A stretch of 64,000 nt of DNA, taken from positions 62,001 through 126,000 of the forward strand of contig CAYWSX010000002.1 in NCBI GenBank assembly GCA_964461115.1, read 5' to 3'. Below, piece by piece: positions 1-7,674 of the stretch. The DNA is from RGIG2134 sp964461115 (GTDB lineage Bacteria; Cyanobacteriota; Vampirovibrionia; Gastranaerophilales; Gastranaerophilaceae). Made by a program: the position numbers and the translations under genes. The notes below the pieces were generated by a model that worked only from the letters and a program-made list of their open reading frames with translations, was not told where the DNA came from and made no database searches. Numbering within the stretch: the stretch's first letter is position 1; every line of letters starts with the position of its first letter.

Positions 1-542
1 AAAAGTGCCTCAATCGCGCCGTGACAACGCCCGCAGCCACCTCCGGCTTTGGTTTCGTTAACCACGTCTTCAACAGTTTTCAGCCCTTTTTCTTTAATTT
101 GCTTTCGCAAATCGTTTTCTGTAGTGAAAAAGCAAGTGCATACGACTTTTTCGTCAGGGCACTGTTTGACTTCTTCGCCGTAGTAGTTTGCAAGCGCAGC
201 CTCGAGAGCCTCGTGCCCCATAACCGAGCAGTGCATTTTTTCAGGCGGCAATCCGCCCAGTTCGTCAGCAATCTGTTTATTTGTAATCGCTTTTGCCTCG
301 TCGACGTGCTTTCCTATAATCATTTCCGTCAAAATACTCGAACTCGCAACTGCAGAGCCGCAGCCGAAAGTCTGAAATTTGGCGTCTTGAATAATCCCGT
401 TTTCATCCACTTTTAAGTAGAGTTTGAGCATATCACCGCAAGCCAGCGAACCCGCTTCGCCAACAGCGTCAGCATTATCTATCGAACCCACGTTTTTGGG
501 GTTGCGGTAGTGTTCCATTACTTTATCTGAATATTCCCACAT
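1..542 (-). CDS. nifU: NifU/IscU-type iron-sulfur cluster scaffold protein, 3' end outside the window
   Basis: The reading frame starts at an ATG at 542 (GGAG about 9 bases upstream) and runs off the window edge after 180 codons without a stop, so only the N-terminal part is seen. Residues 1-125 form an IscU-type scaffold domain, with the three expected cysteines in LACGD, FGCGSA and MHCSVMG. A BFD-like [2Fe-2S] module follows, with VCTCFF and GGGCGRCHG cysteine pairs. This is the NifU order (scaffold, then ferredoxin-like domain), not a stand-alone IscU. The family assembles Fe-S clusters in the cytoplasm from sulfur delivered by a NifS/IscS desulfurase. Any partner gene would lie outside the window. 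A third C-terminal Nfu domain cannot be judged. Confidence 0.9.
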   Translation of the reverse strand, partial: MWEYSDKVMEHYRNPKNVGSIDNADAVGEAGSLACGDMLKLYLKVDENGIIQDAKFQTFGCGSAVASSSILTEMIIGKHVDEAKAITNKQIADELGGLPPEKMHCSVMGHEALEAALANYYGEEVKQCPDEKVVCTCFFTTENDLRKQIKEKGLKTVEDVVNETKAGGGCGRCHGAIEAL

Positions 543-685
543 AATGTGTTCTCCAATCTATCTTTTCCCCGAGACAGCCAGGCTGCCCCACTAAAAGTAT
601 AATACAAAATTTGCACAAAACGGGAAAAATTAATTATATTTTAAGGATTGAAGTTCTCTGTATTCGTACGCACTACCTACCAACT

Positions 686-710
686 GTCATGCTGAACTCG
701 TTTCAGCATC
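686..710. repeat. Palindromic dispersed repeat, variant copy
   Basis: The copy reads GTCAT, then a GCTGAA...TTCAGC inverted repeat, then a trailing C. It is the same 25-base plan as the copies at 813-837, 3642-3666, 3731-3755 and 55318-55342. The compensating change of CCTGAA/TTCAGG to GCTGAA/TTCAGC in both arms keeps the stem paired. Confidence 0.75.
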
Positions 711-812
711 TTTCCAATTAGCGATGGGTGTTAATTTCTGCATAAATATTGTTTTAGGTTGCTTTGCAGTGAAGCTTTGGGTGAAAGGATAGCAGTTCTG
801 CGGAGTTGGACA

Positions 813-837
813 GATCCTGAAACAAGTTCAGGATGAC
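813..837. repeat. Palindromic dispersed repeat
   Basis: A 25-base element with arms ATCCTGAA / TTCAGGAT around CAAG, followed by GAC. It is identical in sequence to the copy at 3642-3666 and the exact reverse complement of the copy at 3731-3755. It lies between genes, like all the other copies in the window. Confidence 0.8.
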
Positions 838-969
838 GGGGAGATTAAAAAGTCTCAGTAGCTCGGGCATTGCCCGACAGTGCCCAACGAAAAACGTTAA
901 TTAGGGCGCATTTTAATGTACCTGCACCAATTCCGTCCTCGCGGAGATGATTGCCACGAGTGGAGGCAG

Positions 970-1851
970 CTATTTATTCAACAGCGCAAATGCGTCTTCC
1001 GCGTGCTCAACAACCGTAATAATATCTGTAAGATAAGCAAAATCCAAAACCTTTTTAACAGGTTCGGACGGAGAAAGAATCATAAATTTACCGTCTGCCT
1101 CAGAACACTTGCGGTATATCTCAGTAAAAAGCCCCGCCTGCTCGGTTTGAAAGGTTTTGATGTCTTTTAGATTCAGTATGATATTTTTAGCGCCTGCAAG
1201 CATAATCGTCGTTATATTTGTCTGCAATTCTTCATTATACTCTTCTTTGGAAAGGCTCTTTACGTTGTATACAGCTGTGTTTTCGTCAATATCGTATCTA
1301 ATGTAATTCTTTCTCGTGTAAGCTTCGTTTTTATCGATGATAATTTTCAAAACTTTATCATGCCACTTTGAGCTCTTCGAAACAAACTCGTCAACTCCCG
1401 CGTTAAAGCAGTCCGTGACAAGATTTAGGTCGTCCGTACCTGATATTGCAATAATTTTATAACCTTTATGTTTTTCGCTTCTGTTTTTCTGCGCAAACTC
1501 CATAACAGCAAGCCCGTCCGCTTCATCAGGCAAGAATAAGTCGACAAAAATAAAATCGAAATTTTGGCGCTTAATTTCACTGACAGCTTCCTCTTTTGAG
1601 TGAACAATAATCGGGCAAACACCGATTTTCTTCATCAATGTCGAAAGCTGATAAGTTGAAAGCTCCAAATCGTCTACAATCAATACCTTTGCGCTGCTTG
1701 CGTTTAGGTCGCATGCGTCAGCAAGGCAAGAAAGCTTATCTTGGATTTTTATGAGTGCTTTTGTGACATCATTGTTAGTTAGTGCCGAGTATTCACACTC
1801 CAGCCCCGCAAGCTCAAATATTTTCTCTACCTGTTCTTTCGTCAAATTCAT
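970..1851 (-). CDS. Response regulator with receiver and STAS-like output domain
   Basis: The 293-residue protein has a short N-terminal helical part, a receiver domain (about 54-175) and a C-terminal STAS / anti-anti-sigma-like domain (about 195-290). The receiver has the full active set: D60-D61, phosphoacceptor D104, T139 and K159. STAS domains bind partner proteins such as anti-sigma factors, so the output is likely protein-protein switching rather than DNA binding; no HTH is seen. No histidine kinase is next to it, so the input is unknown. A TGCTATAAT box at 1866-1858 ends six bases before the ATG, which predicts an almost leaderless message. Confidence 0.85.
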   Translation of the reverse strand: MNLTKEQVEKIFELAGLECEYSALTNNDVTKALIKIQDKLSCLADACDLNASSAKVLIVDDLELSTYQLSTLMKKIGVCPIIVHSKEEAVSEIKRQNFDFIFVDLFLPDEADGLAVMEFAQKNRSEKHKGYKIIAISGTDDLNLVTDCFNAGVDEFVSKSSKWHDKVLKIIIDKNEAYTRKNYIRYDIDENTAVYNVKSLSKEEYNEELQTNITTIMLAGAKNIILNLKDIKTFQTEQAGLFTEIYRKCSEADGKFMILSPSEPVKKVLDFAYLTDIITVVEHAEDAFALLNK

Positions 1852-1857
1852 AACTGA

Positions 1858-1866
1858 ATTATAGCA
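1858..1866 (-). promoter_or_regulatory. Extended -10 promoter of the receiver-STAS gene
   Basis: TGCTATAAT on the minus strand is a perfect extended -10. No convincing -35 is present, as is common for extended -10 promoters. The predicted start of transcription falls at or next to the ATG at 1851. Confidence 0.5.
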
Positions 1867-1886
1867 TATTTTTGCAAATTAGAGAA

Positions 1887-2987
1887 TTAGTTTTCCAGAA
1901 AATTGCTTTTAAGGTGTTTTGGAATCGGTCCGTCAAATTTTACGTAAAGATTTTTCACTTCTTTAGGCAGCTTTATTCCGCCAGCTAATGCTGCGTAAGC
2001 GTCTGCGATAAATTCATGCGCATTGTAAAATAGACACTTATAAGGCATTACTCTTGAAGCAATTTCAGATTCAGATTTAGATAATTTTTGATATTTTTTC
2101 TTCCGTCCTACCGCGCATATGTGCTGCATATGCCCCATTTCATGAAGCAGGACATTAAGGGGATGACTCGGAACGACAAGTTCAGAGAAGGTAAGAGATT
2201 GATTATTTCTTAAGCACCATTCTGAAATCAATCCTATAATTTGGGGTATGTGGGCTCTTGTGATCAAGCCTGAATTATCTTTTGTAATACCGTTTTTTGC
2301 TAAATATTCTGCTAATACCGGATTGTTAAAACACTCTAGTAATAGAACTTGTGGTTCAGAGAGAAGTTTGTCTGATATTTTTGTAAGTCTTAGTTGATTA
2401 GCATAAAATTCTAATTTTTCAAAAGCATCAAGTTCATCATTATTAAATAGTCTTAAATCCATATCGTATTGATTTCGATTTCTTGGAGATTCAAACCATA
2501 GTGATTTTCCATTTGGATATTTAAAATTATTTGAGTCCCTGCCGATATGGCGTTCTATATTGAGAATTTCTTTGTGATTTAAGCCTATAATCCGACGTTT
2601 CCCATAATAGGCACCTTTAAACGTCCACAAATCGGGTGTCTGGAAAAGCACTCTTGGCATAAAGAGTTCACCGCGATGGAAATTAGAAACCATCTCAAGT
2701 GCCTTGTTTGTGTAGTTTGCAAATGCCAAATCTTTTATCAAAAATCTTTTTACTTTGAAAATATTTTCAGCAAAACTCTTTGCTTCATCAATAGTTTTTG
2801 CCAGAGAGTATTGAATATTTTCAGGTAATCTTACAAAATTAGTCCTTTCAAATAGATGTGCCCTGGCAGCGGGGGCAGGCTCGCATAGACGAGAAGCCGC
2901 CGAAATAATATTACCCCGAAAACTAGTGTTTTTATGCTGAACAGGGACATATGCAGATATAAAAGTATTTTTTGAATGAATTTGCAT
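1887..2987 (-). CDS. Putative zinc metalloprotease with N-terminal F-R-G box
   Basis: The 366-residue protein contains HEMGH at 282-286 inside a hydrophobic helix. HEFIAD follows at 324-329, where E325 would be the third zinc ligand, as in gluzincins. That supports a zincin fold; substrate and family name are not recognised. It has no Sec signal peptide. Near the N-terminus is NTSFRGN (about 20-26), the same kind of F-[KRQ]-G box seen in five other unrecognised proteins in this window. The middle part (60-270) matches nothing I recognise. It is a single gene convergent to nothing, divergent from dut. Confidence 0.7.
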   Translation of the reverse strand: MQIHSKNTFISAYVPVQHKNTSFRGNIISAASRLCEPAPAARAHLFERTNFVRLPENIQYSLAKTIDEAKSFAENIFKVKRFLIKDLAFANYTNKALEMVSNFHRGELFMPRVLFQTPDLWTFKGAYYGKRRIIGLNHKEILNIERHIGRDSNNFKYPNGKSLWFESPRNRNQYDMDLRLFNNDELDAFEKLEFYANQLRLTKISDKLLSEPQVLLLECFNNPVLAEYLAKNGITKDNSGLITRAHIPQIIGLISEWCLRNNQSLTFSELVVPSHPLNVLLHEMGHMQHICAVGRKKKYQKLSKSESEIASRVMPYKCLFYNAHEFIADAYAALAGGIKLPKEVKNLYVKFDGPIPKHLKSNFLEN

Positions 2988-3019
2988 TAATTGTATGAAA
3001 ACACCTGAATTTATTTTTT

Positions 3020-3028
3020 TGCTATAAT
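3020..3028 (+). promoter_or_regulatory. Extended -10 promoter of dut
   Basis: TGCTATAAT ends six bases before the dut ATG at 3035 and no Shine-Dalgarno sequence fits between them. The message is predicted to be leaderless. Confidence 0.55.
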
Positions 3029-3034
3029 CTTTTT

Positions 3035-3481
3035 ATGGAAAAACTGGAATTAAAAATAGAAAAAATGGCACACTGCAAAGAGCTTCCGCAGTATCAGACA
3101 GCGGGTTCGGCAGGTATGGATATCAGGGCTGCAATTGATGAGCCGATTACGGTCGGGTCTTTGGAGCGGATTTTGGTTCCGACCGGGCTAAAAATTGAGC
3201 TTCCTGCAGGCTATGAGGCGCAAATTCGCCCTCGTTCCGGGATGGCGATAAAGCATGGGATTACGATGATAAATTCTCCGGGGACAATTGACGAAGACTA
3301 TCGCGGTGAAGTGAAAATCGCTGTTGTAAATATTTCAAAAGACGCATATACAATCCAGCCTGACGAACGCATTGCACAAATGGTTATCGCGAAAGTCGAA
3401 CAGCCTGAAATCGTTCCTGTGCTGCTGGTTTCAGAAACACTTCGAGGAGCGGGCGGTTTCGGCTCGACGGGTAAGGACTAA
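3035..3481 (+). CDS. dut: dUTP diphosphatase (dUTPase)
   Basis: This is a homotrimeric dUTPase of 148 residues, the usual length. All five motifs are visible in order: AGSAGMDIRA, RPRSGMAIKHGI, GTIDEDYRGEV with its catalytic Asp, ERIAQMVI, and the C-terminal glycine-rich RGAGGFGSTG arm that closes over the nucleotide. It converts dUTP to dUMP and pyrophosphate, keeping uracil out of DNA and feeding thymidylate synthesis. It stands alone on the plus strand behind its own extended -10 box. Downstream are dispersed palindromic repeats, not another gene on this strand. Confidence 0.97.
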   Translation: MEKLELKIEKMAHCKELPQYQTAGSAGMDIRAAIDEPITVGSLERILVPTGLKIELPAGYEAQIRPRSGMAIKHGITMINSPGTIDEDYRGEVKIAVVNISKDAYTIQPDERIAQMVIAKVEQPEIVPVLLVSETLRGAGGFGSTGKD

Positions 3482-3543
3482 GACATCCTGAAGTTGTTAA
3501 TGCAGGTCTGTCACTCCCGACCTCTGTTCGCTTCCACCTCCCC

Positions 3544-3575
3544 GTCATTCTGAGAGAGGAACGACCGAAGAATCT
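3544..3575. repeat. Second class of short dispersed repeat (GTCATTCTGAG...AAGAATCT)
   Basis: The element begins GTCATTCTGAG and ends AAGAATCT. This arrangement resembles, but does not match, the 25-base palindromes around it. Only one clear copy is seen in this window, so the call rests on general resemblance to short intergenic repeats found in many bacteria. Confidence 0.4.
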
Positions 3576-3641
3576 AAGAATGATGGGACTACCCACTTTG
3601 AATTGGTGTTTAACGCTTTTGAAGGTTAAGTAAGACGGATA

Positions 3642-3666
3642 GATCCTGAAACAAGTTCAGGATGAC
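3642..3666. repeat. Palindromic dispersed repeat
   Basis: Identical to the copy at 813-837. It is paired with an inverted copy 64 bases downstream (3731-3755). Confidence 0.8.
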
Positions 3667-3730
3667 AGTCAAATAAAAGCTTATTAATCTTTAAAGCCCT
3701 TGCAGATTCTGTATTCTTGACATACATTCT

Positions 3731-3755
3731 GTCATCCTGAACTTGTTTCAGGATC
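3731..3755. repeat. Palindromic dispersed repeat, inverted copy
   Basis: Exact reverse complement of the copy at 3642-3666. The two also share flanking bases, so they form inverted repeats of about 27 bases. Confidence 0.8.
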
Positions 3756-3789
3756 TGTTTGCTTAGAAATACCAAGCACTAATTGTAAA

Positions 3790-4257
3790 TTAACCTTTAG
3801 CTTTTTCAAGCAGCGCATGGATTCGCAGATATCTATCGAATTCTTTTCTGAGTTTTCCGAGGTCACCGTAGTATGCTGACGGAATATGAGCGCGGTTGTC
3901 GTATTTTTCGTCAATTATGTAAATAGTCGGAAAGCTTTCAATACCGTAATCTTTTGCCATCCGTCTGTTTTCAGGCTGGTCAAAGTTGATTTTAACTATA
4001 TTGTATTTTTCGCCGTAAATCATGTTAATTAGTTTTAATTTCGGCATGAAACGTTTGCAGTATGTGCACCAATCCACGTAAAAAATGGCAATCATCGGTT
4101 TGTCGCTCTTAACAGCCTCTTGGTAAGTTATTCCTACGGGGTATTGAGACGGAACTATGTCTTTTGTGTTGTTCATTGTCGTGTTAAACGCAAATACTGC
4201 CGATACACCCGCCATAAACAAGGCTATAACTGCAATTATTATAATTTTCTTTTTCAT
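3790..4257 (-). CDS. Membrane-anchored or exported thioredoxin-like protein
   Basis: The protein has 155 residues. A Lys-rich start and hydrophobic stretch (4-24) form a signal peptide or anchor. A thioredoxin fold follows with the redox motif W63-C-T-Y-C67 and the cis-proline P110 in SFPTIY. Thioredoxin-like proteins of this kind reduce or isomerise disulfides outside the cytoplasm. The specific partner is not shown. The WCxYC motif and the short length resemble the DUF255/thioredoxin_7-type group more than DsbA. It starts 66 bases after glgC on the same strand. Confidence 0.85.
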   Translation of the reverse strand: MKKKIIIIAVIALFMAGVSAVFAFNTTMNNTKDIVPSQYPVGITYQEAVKSDKPMIAIFYVDWCTYCKRFMPKLKLINMIYGEKYNIVKINFDQPENRRMAKDYGIESFPTIYIIDEKYDNRAHIPSAYYGDLGKLRKEFDRYLRIHALLEKAKG

Positions 4258-4323
4258 TTCGGCTTTCCCTCTGTCGATTTTAATTCCACCGAATTATTTT
4301 ACTATAAATTTTCTGATTGCGCA

Positions 4324-5559
4324 CTATAATTTTGCGCCTTTAGGAACAACGGTTACGCCGCCTTCCGATACATAAAATCCTCTGGCTTCGTCCTCTTCCC
4401 GGCAAATGCCGATACGCGCGTAGGCAGGAATATCAACGTTTTTGTCGATAATCGCTTTTCTGATTTCGCAATGTCTTCCGACCGTTACGTCTTCCATCAG
4501 GATTGAATCAACAACGTTCGAAAAGCTGTTGATACGGACTTTTGGAGACAATACGCAGCGCGAAATGCTTCCGCCCGAGATGATACAGCCCTCGGAAACC
4601 ATTGAATTTGTTGCTGTGCCGACTCTGTCGCCTTCTTCCCAGATGAATTTTGCAGGCGGGAAGTTATAGTTGAAGGTTCTGAGCGGCCATTTTTCCGAGT
4701 ACAGGTTTAATTCAGGCAAGTAACTTAGCAAGTCCATGTTTGCCTGCCAGTATGCGTCAACAGTACCGACATCACGCCAGTAGCCGGCTTCGGACTTCGT
4801 CATTCCGCCAAATTCGTTCTTTGAAAAGTCGTAAACCTGAATCTTATGCCCTTCTTCAAGCATTTTCGGTATGATGTTTTTCCCGAAATCATGCTTTGAG
4901 TGCTCAAACTTAGAATCTTCAATCAGCTGACTTTTAAGCACATTTGAGTTGAAAATATAATTCCCCATAGACGCAAGACAGTAATCGTCGCGTCCCGGAA
5001 TGGTTTTCGGCTTGTGTGTAGGTTTTTCCACAAATCCCGTCAATTTCCAATCTTCATCAACTTCAATTATGCCGTATTCGTGTGCAAGCTCAATAGGCAC
5101 GGGGATTGCGGAGATTGTAAGCTCAGCTTTGCGTTTTTTGTGGTATTTGAGCATTTGTGAAACATCCATTTTGTAAACATGGTCGCCGCCGAATACGCAC
5201 ACGTATTTTGCAACCTCGTCGTCGATGTGGTTAAGGTTTTGGTGGATTGCGTCGGCAGTACCCTTGTACCACGCGCCGTCTGTTCTCATCTGCGCCGGCA
5301 CCAGGTCGACAAACTGGTTCAAAAACGGTGACAGTACCCATCCGCGCGTTATATGTCGGTTTAAAGAGTCTGATTTATATTGCGTCAGAATTTTAATTTT
5401 GTAAAAGCCGGAGTTTACAAAGTTATTGATAACAAAATCGATAATTCTGTAACGTCCGCCGAAAGGTACGGCAGGCTTGGCACGGTCGCGGGTTAGAGGA
5501 TACAATCTTTTTCCCTCTCCGCCGGCCAAAATCATAACCAAAACATCATTTAAAACCAT
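4324..5559 (-). CDS. glgC: Glucose-1-phosphate adenylyltransferase (ADP-glucose pyrophosphorylase)
   Basis: The 411-residue protein makes ADP-glucose from ATP and glucose 1-phosphate, the committed step of glycogen synthesis. The nucleotidyltransferase signature ILAGGEGKRLYPLT lies at 10-23, followed by AKPAVPFGGRYRIIDF and NSGFYKI. The C-terminal left-handed beta-helix with hexapeptide-like repeats runs from about 300. Length and motifs fit bacterial/cyanobacterial GlgC. The start is supported by AGGAG eight bases upstream. No glycogen synthase or branching enzyme is nearby. It has its own promoter in the gap to the KdsC-like gene. Confidence 0.96.
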   Translation of the reverse strand: MVLNDVLVMILAGGEGKRLYPLTRDRAKPAVPFGGRYRIIDFVINNFVNSGFYKIKILTQYKSDSLNRHITRGWVLSPFLNQFVDLVPAQMRTDGAWYKGTADAIHQNLNHIDDEVAKYVCVFGGDHVYKMDVSQMLKYHKKRKAELTISAIPVPIELAHEYGIIEVDEDWKLTGFVEKPTHKPKTIPGRDDYCLASMGNYIFNSNVLKSQLIEDSKFEHSKHDFGKNIIPKMLEEGHKIQVYDFSKNEFGGMTKSEAGYWRDVGTVDAYWQANMDLLSYLPELNLYSEKWPLRTFNYNFPPAKFIWEEGDRVGTATNSMVSEGCIISGGSISRCVLSPKVRINSFSNVVDSILMEDVTVGRHCEIRKAIIDKNVDIPAYARIGICREEDEARGFYVSEGGVTVVPKGAKL

Positions 5560-5582
5560 ATAGAATTCTCCTATCGGTTCTT

Positions 5583-5611
5583 ATTGTACAAAATTTTCGA
5601 ATAATTAGCAA
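5583..5611 (-). promoter_or_regulatory. Promoter of glgC
   Basis: On the minus strand, -35 TTGCTA (5611-5606) and -10 TACAAT (5588-5583) are spaced by 17 bases. The predicted start of transcription is near 5576, about 17 bases before the glgC ATG. Confidence 0.55.
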
Positions 5612-5631
5612 GGCTGTAATTATTATTATAA

Positions 5632-6117
5632 TTATTTTTGAGGATGTATGAGAGTGTCAGAAACCTCTCTGAATGCACCATTTCCACCGAATGCCGATGT
5701 TATTTGTACATTCTCAACTTCTTTAACTTTGAAATTTGCATTCGGAACAGTAACGCGGTTCGAAACCAATTTCATTGCACCAATGTCGTTAAAATCGTCC
5801 CCGATATAGATTACTTCACACGGTTTAAGCGAATATTTTTCCAAAAGCTGCTCCACTATCGGCGCTTTGATTCTAATTCCGCCAAAAACATCTTCCAGGT
5901 CGAATTTTTTCTTTAAATACTCTGACGCGGCAGAATTTTCCCCTGAAACTATCGCAAATTTGTACCCGTTTTTTAAAAGCATACTGACAGCCATGATATC
6001 CATAAAATGCAGGCGTTTTGAGGTTTTTCCGTCTTCGCTTATGTAAATCGAGCCGTCTGTGAAAATTCCGTCAAAGTCGCTTATTATTAATTTTATTTCA
6101 TTTTCAAATTTAAGCAT
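5632..6117 (-). CDS. KdsC-like HAD phosphatase of a sugar-acid pathway
   Basis: The 161-residue HAD phosphatase is of the YrbI/KdsC type. Motif I is DFDGIFTDG with D14 and D16, motif II is in IVSGEN (S58), and motif IV is GDDFND (107-111). The family acts on 8- or 9-phosphates of KDO, KDN or neuraminate and works as a small tetramer without a cap domain. It overlaps the end of the NeuB-like synthase gene by eight bases, so the two are translationally coupled. The likely substrate is the 9-phosphate (or equivalent) made by that synthase rather than KDO 8-phosphate. That choice is inferred from context. Confidence 0.88.
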   Translation of the reverse strand: MLKFENEIKLIISDFDGIFTDGSIYISEDGKTSKRLHFMDIMAVSMLLKNGYKFAIVSGENSAASEYLKKKFDLEDVFGGIRIKAPIVEQLLEKYSLKPCEVIYIGDDFNDIGAMKLVSNRVTVPNANFKVKEVENVQITSAFGGNGAFREVSDTLIHPQK

Positions 6118-6994
6118 TTAGGGGCGCCTTTACTTTACGGAGTTTTTTAATAATCGGCTTTTCGCTGTCATAGACAGCTTTTTGTCCGTCACCGCAGATT
6201 GCGGGAAGCGAACGAATGTCGCGGACGAGTCTGTAAAGCCCGCCAGGCTCAAGGCTTGCCGCTTGGTCGCTGCCCCAAAGCGTTCGGTCAGTCGTGATGT
6301 GCCTTTCGACCGAAACCGCGCCTTTTACTACTGAAATCAGTGAAGGCACAAGCCCTCTTTCGTGTCCGCTGAAGCCGACGAGGCAGTCAAAATGACTCTC
6401 AAGTTCCAAAATAGCGTTTAAGTTTATTTCAGAATGTTCTGTCGGGTATGTCGACGTGCAGTGATATAAAAGCAAATCTTTTTTACCTAAAACCTCTACT
6501 GCGTGCTCGATTTCCTCAATCGTGCTCATCCCTGTAGAAAGCAATATCGGTACGCCTTGTTTTCTTGTGTATTCCAAGAGTTCATCGTCAGTGAGGGATG
6601 CTGAAGCTATTTTGTAGCAAGGCGGTTTAAATTGAGCCATAAAATCTACGGATTTCTTATCCCAGCAAGAAGCAAACCAGAGAAGGCTTTTGGATTTGCA
6701 ATAAGCGTCAATTTCCTTGTAATCTTCGTAAGAAAACTCCAACCCACGTTTTAAGTCGCCGTTTGTGCTGCCGAAAACGCTCTCGCGCGGCAAAGCAAGT
6801 TCGTCTGCCGAGTAAACGTCTTCTACCGTGCGTTTTTGGAATTTAACAGCATTACATCCTGCTGCATGAGCAATGTCTATCATTTTTTTCGCAAGGTCGA
6901 CTCTGCCGTTGTGGTTTATGCCGATTTCGGCGATAACAAAGACAGGTGAGTGTTTTGAGACTGTAAAATTCCCTATTTTGATTTCTTTTTGCAT
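6110..6994 (-). CDS. NeuB-family nonulosonate (sialic-acid-like) synthase lacking the SAF domain
   Basis: The 294-residue protein condenses phosphoenolpyruvate with an amino or deoxy sugar to give a nine-carbon sugar acid. It has AEIGINHNG at 22-30, KFQKR at 51-55, LLSTGMST and GFSGHE, all typical of the NeuB TIM barrel. It ends where the barrel ends: the C-terminal SAF (antifreeze-like) domain of about 60 residues found in most NeuB/SpsE/LegI enzymes is absent. The gene sits six bases behind fliO and overlaps a KdsC-like phosphatase. A synthase/phosphatase pair suggests a phosphorylated intermediate, as known for KDN 9-phosphate. The exact sugar cannot be read from sequence. Confidence 0.88.
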   Translation of the reverse strand: MQKEIKIGNFTVSKHSPVFVIAEIGINHNGRVDLAKKMIDIAHAAGCNAVKFQKRTVEDVYSADELALPRESVFGSTNGDLKRGLEFSYEDYKEIDAYCKSKSLLWFASCWDKKSVDFMAQFKPPCYKIASASLTDDELLEYTRKQGVPILLSTGMSTIEEIEHAVEVLGKKDLLLYHCTSTYPTEHSEINLNAILELESHFDCLVGFSGHERGLVPSLISVVKGAVSVERHITTDRTLWGSDQAASLEPGGLYRLVRDIRSLPAICGDGQKAVYDSEKPIIKKLRKVKAPLNA

Positions 6995-7000
6995 TCTTAC

Positions 7001-7576
7001 CTACAATTCTTTATATTTTTGAAGCAGCTCATCAAGCTGCGGGTCTTCGATTAAATTTTTAGTCTCTTGGCTCAATTTCTCGGCGGGATTTTCTTCAACG
7101 GGCGCCGAAGGTTTTTTGTTGTCTGTCACAAGAGAAATATCCGAGAGGTTTTCCACCAGATTTTTATCAAATTCCTTTATAAGTGAAATATTGTTTTGGG
7201 TTGAGCCTATGACGAGGTATTTACCGTTAATTTCGACAACATGAAGATTTTTATTCGCCCCGAGAGCCTGAGTAGATATCAAATTGAACTTATTTGCATT
7301 AACTTTTTTGCCCGGCTTTGCGAGATTATCCGCATTAAATATATTTAGGCGCTTATATGCCCATGCAGTAAGATAAATCAGCCCTATTACGATAAAAAGC
7401 GATATCACGGCACGAAGCATTCCGCCTTGATAAATAGTTCCTTGAGAAAGAACGTTGTCAAGTGGTATATCCTCCACAGATGTGCCTTGTGCAGCATTTT
7501 TTGTGACTTCCGCAAAAGCAGTACTGCCGCTGATAAGCAACCCTAATATTATACCCGAAAATGATGTTTTGTTCAT
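7001..7576 (-). CDS. fliO: FliO-like flagellar / type III export membrane protein
   Basis: The 191-residue protein has an N-terminal hydrophobic stretch (signal-like, 5-22) and one membrane helix (about 52-72). The cytoplasmic FliO domain contains the conserved pattern around NKNLHVVEINGKYLVIG followed by ISLIKEF. A charged tail of about 50 residues follows. FliO assists assembly of the FliPQR export gate. The usual fliP/fliQ/fliR neighbours are absent here. Instead it leads a unit with a nonulosonate synthase and phosphatase. AGAGGAAAAC precedes the ATG. The HtrA gene upstream ends in a terminator, so fliO begins a new transcript. Confidence 0.8.
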   Translation of the reverse strand: MNKTSFSGIILGLLISGSTAFAEVTKNAAQGTSVEDIPLDNVLSQGTIYQGGMLRAVISLFIVIGLIYLTAWAYKRLNIFNADNLAKPGKKVNANKFNLISTQALGANKNLHVVEINGKYLVIGSTQNNISLIKEFDKNLVENLSDISLVTDNKKPSAPVEENPAEKLSQETKNLIEDPQLDELLQKYKEL

Positions 7577-7623
7577 GTTTTCCTCTTGTGCTCATCTTAG
7601 TTTAGCACATTTAAAGAAAAATT

Positions 7624-7667
7624 GAAAAAAAGTCCGCCGAGAATTTGCAGAATATCGTGCGGACTTT
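7624..7667 (-). terminator. Rho-independent terminator of the HtrA-like gene
   Basis: On the minus strand a 9-base-pair stem (AAAGTCCGC / GCGGACTTT, 7629-7667) with a 21-base loop runs into a T tract. It begins eight bases after the stop of the protease gene and separates it from fliO. Confidence 0.8.
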
Positions 7668-7674
7668 GATTTGC

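Larger units (their letters stand above)
543..969. other. Intergenic stretch with two palindromic repeats, no gene seen
   Basis: This 427-base stretch lies between the start of nifU and the end of the receiver-STAS gene. It holds two copies of a short palindromic repeat (686-710 and 813-837), a small hairpin-forming GC stretch near 866-880 (TCGGGC/GCCCGA) and otherwise AT-rich sequence. Short open frames here have no recognisable product or ribosome site, so no gene is called. Confidence 0.6.
3482..3789. other. Convergent intergenic region carrying a cluster of dispersed repeats
   Basis: This 308-base stretch lies between the ends of dut and the thioredoxin-like gene. It has no credible gene. 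It holds one repeat of a second type at 3544-3575 and two oppositely oriented copies of the 25-base palindrome (3642-3666 and 3731-3755). The two copies can pair with each other over about 27 bases, giving a large stem-loop between the two convergent genes. Such a structure could end transcription from both sides (inference). Confidence 0.65.
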
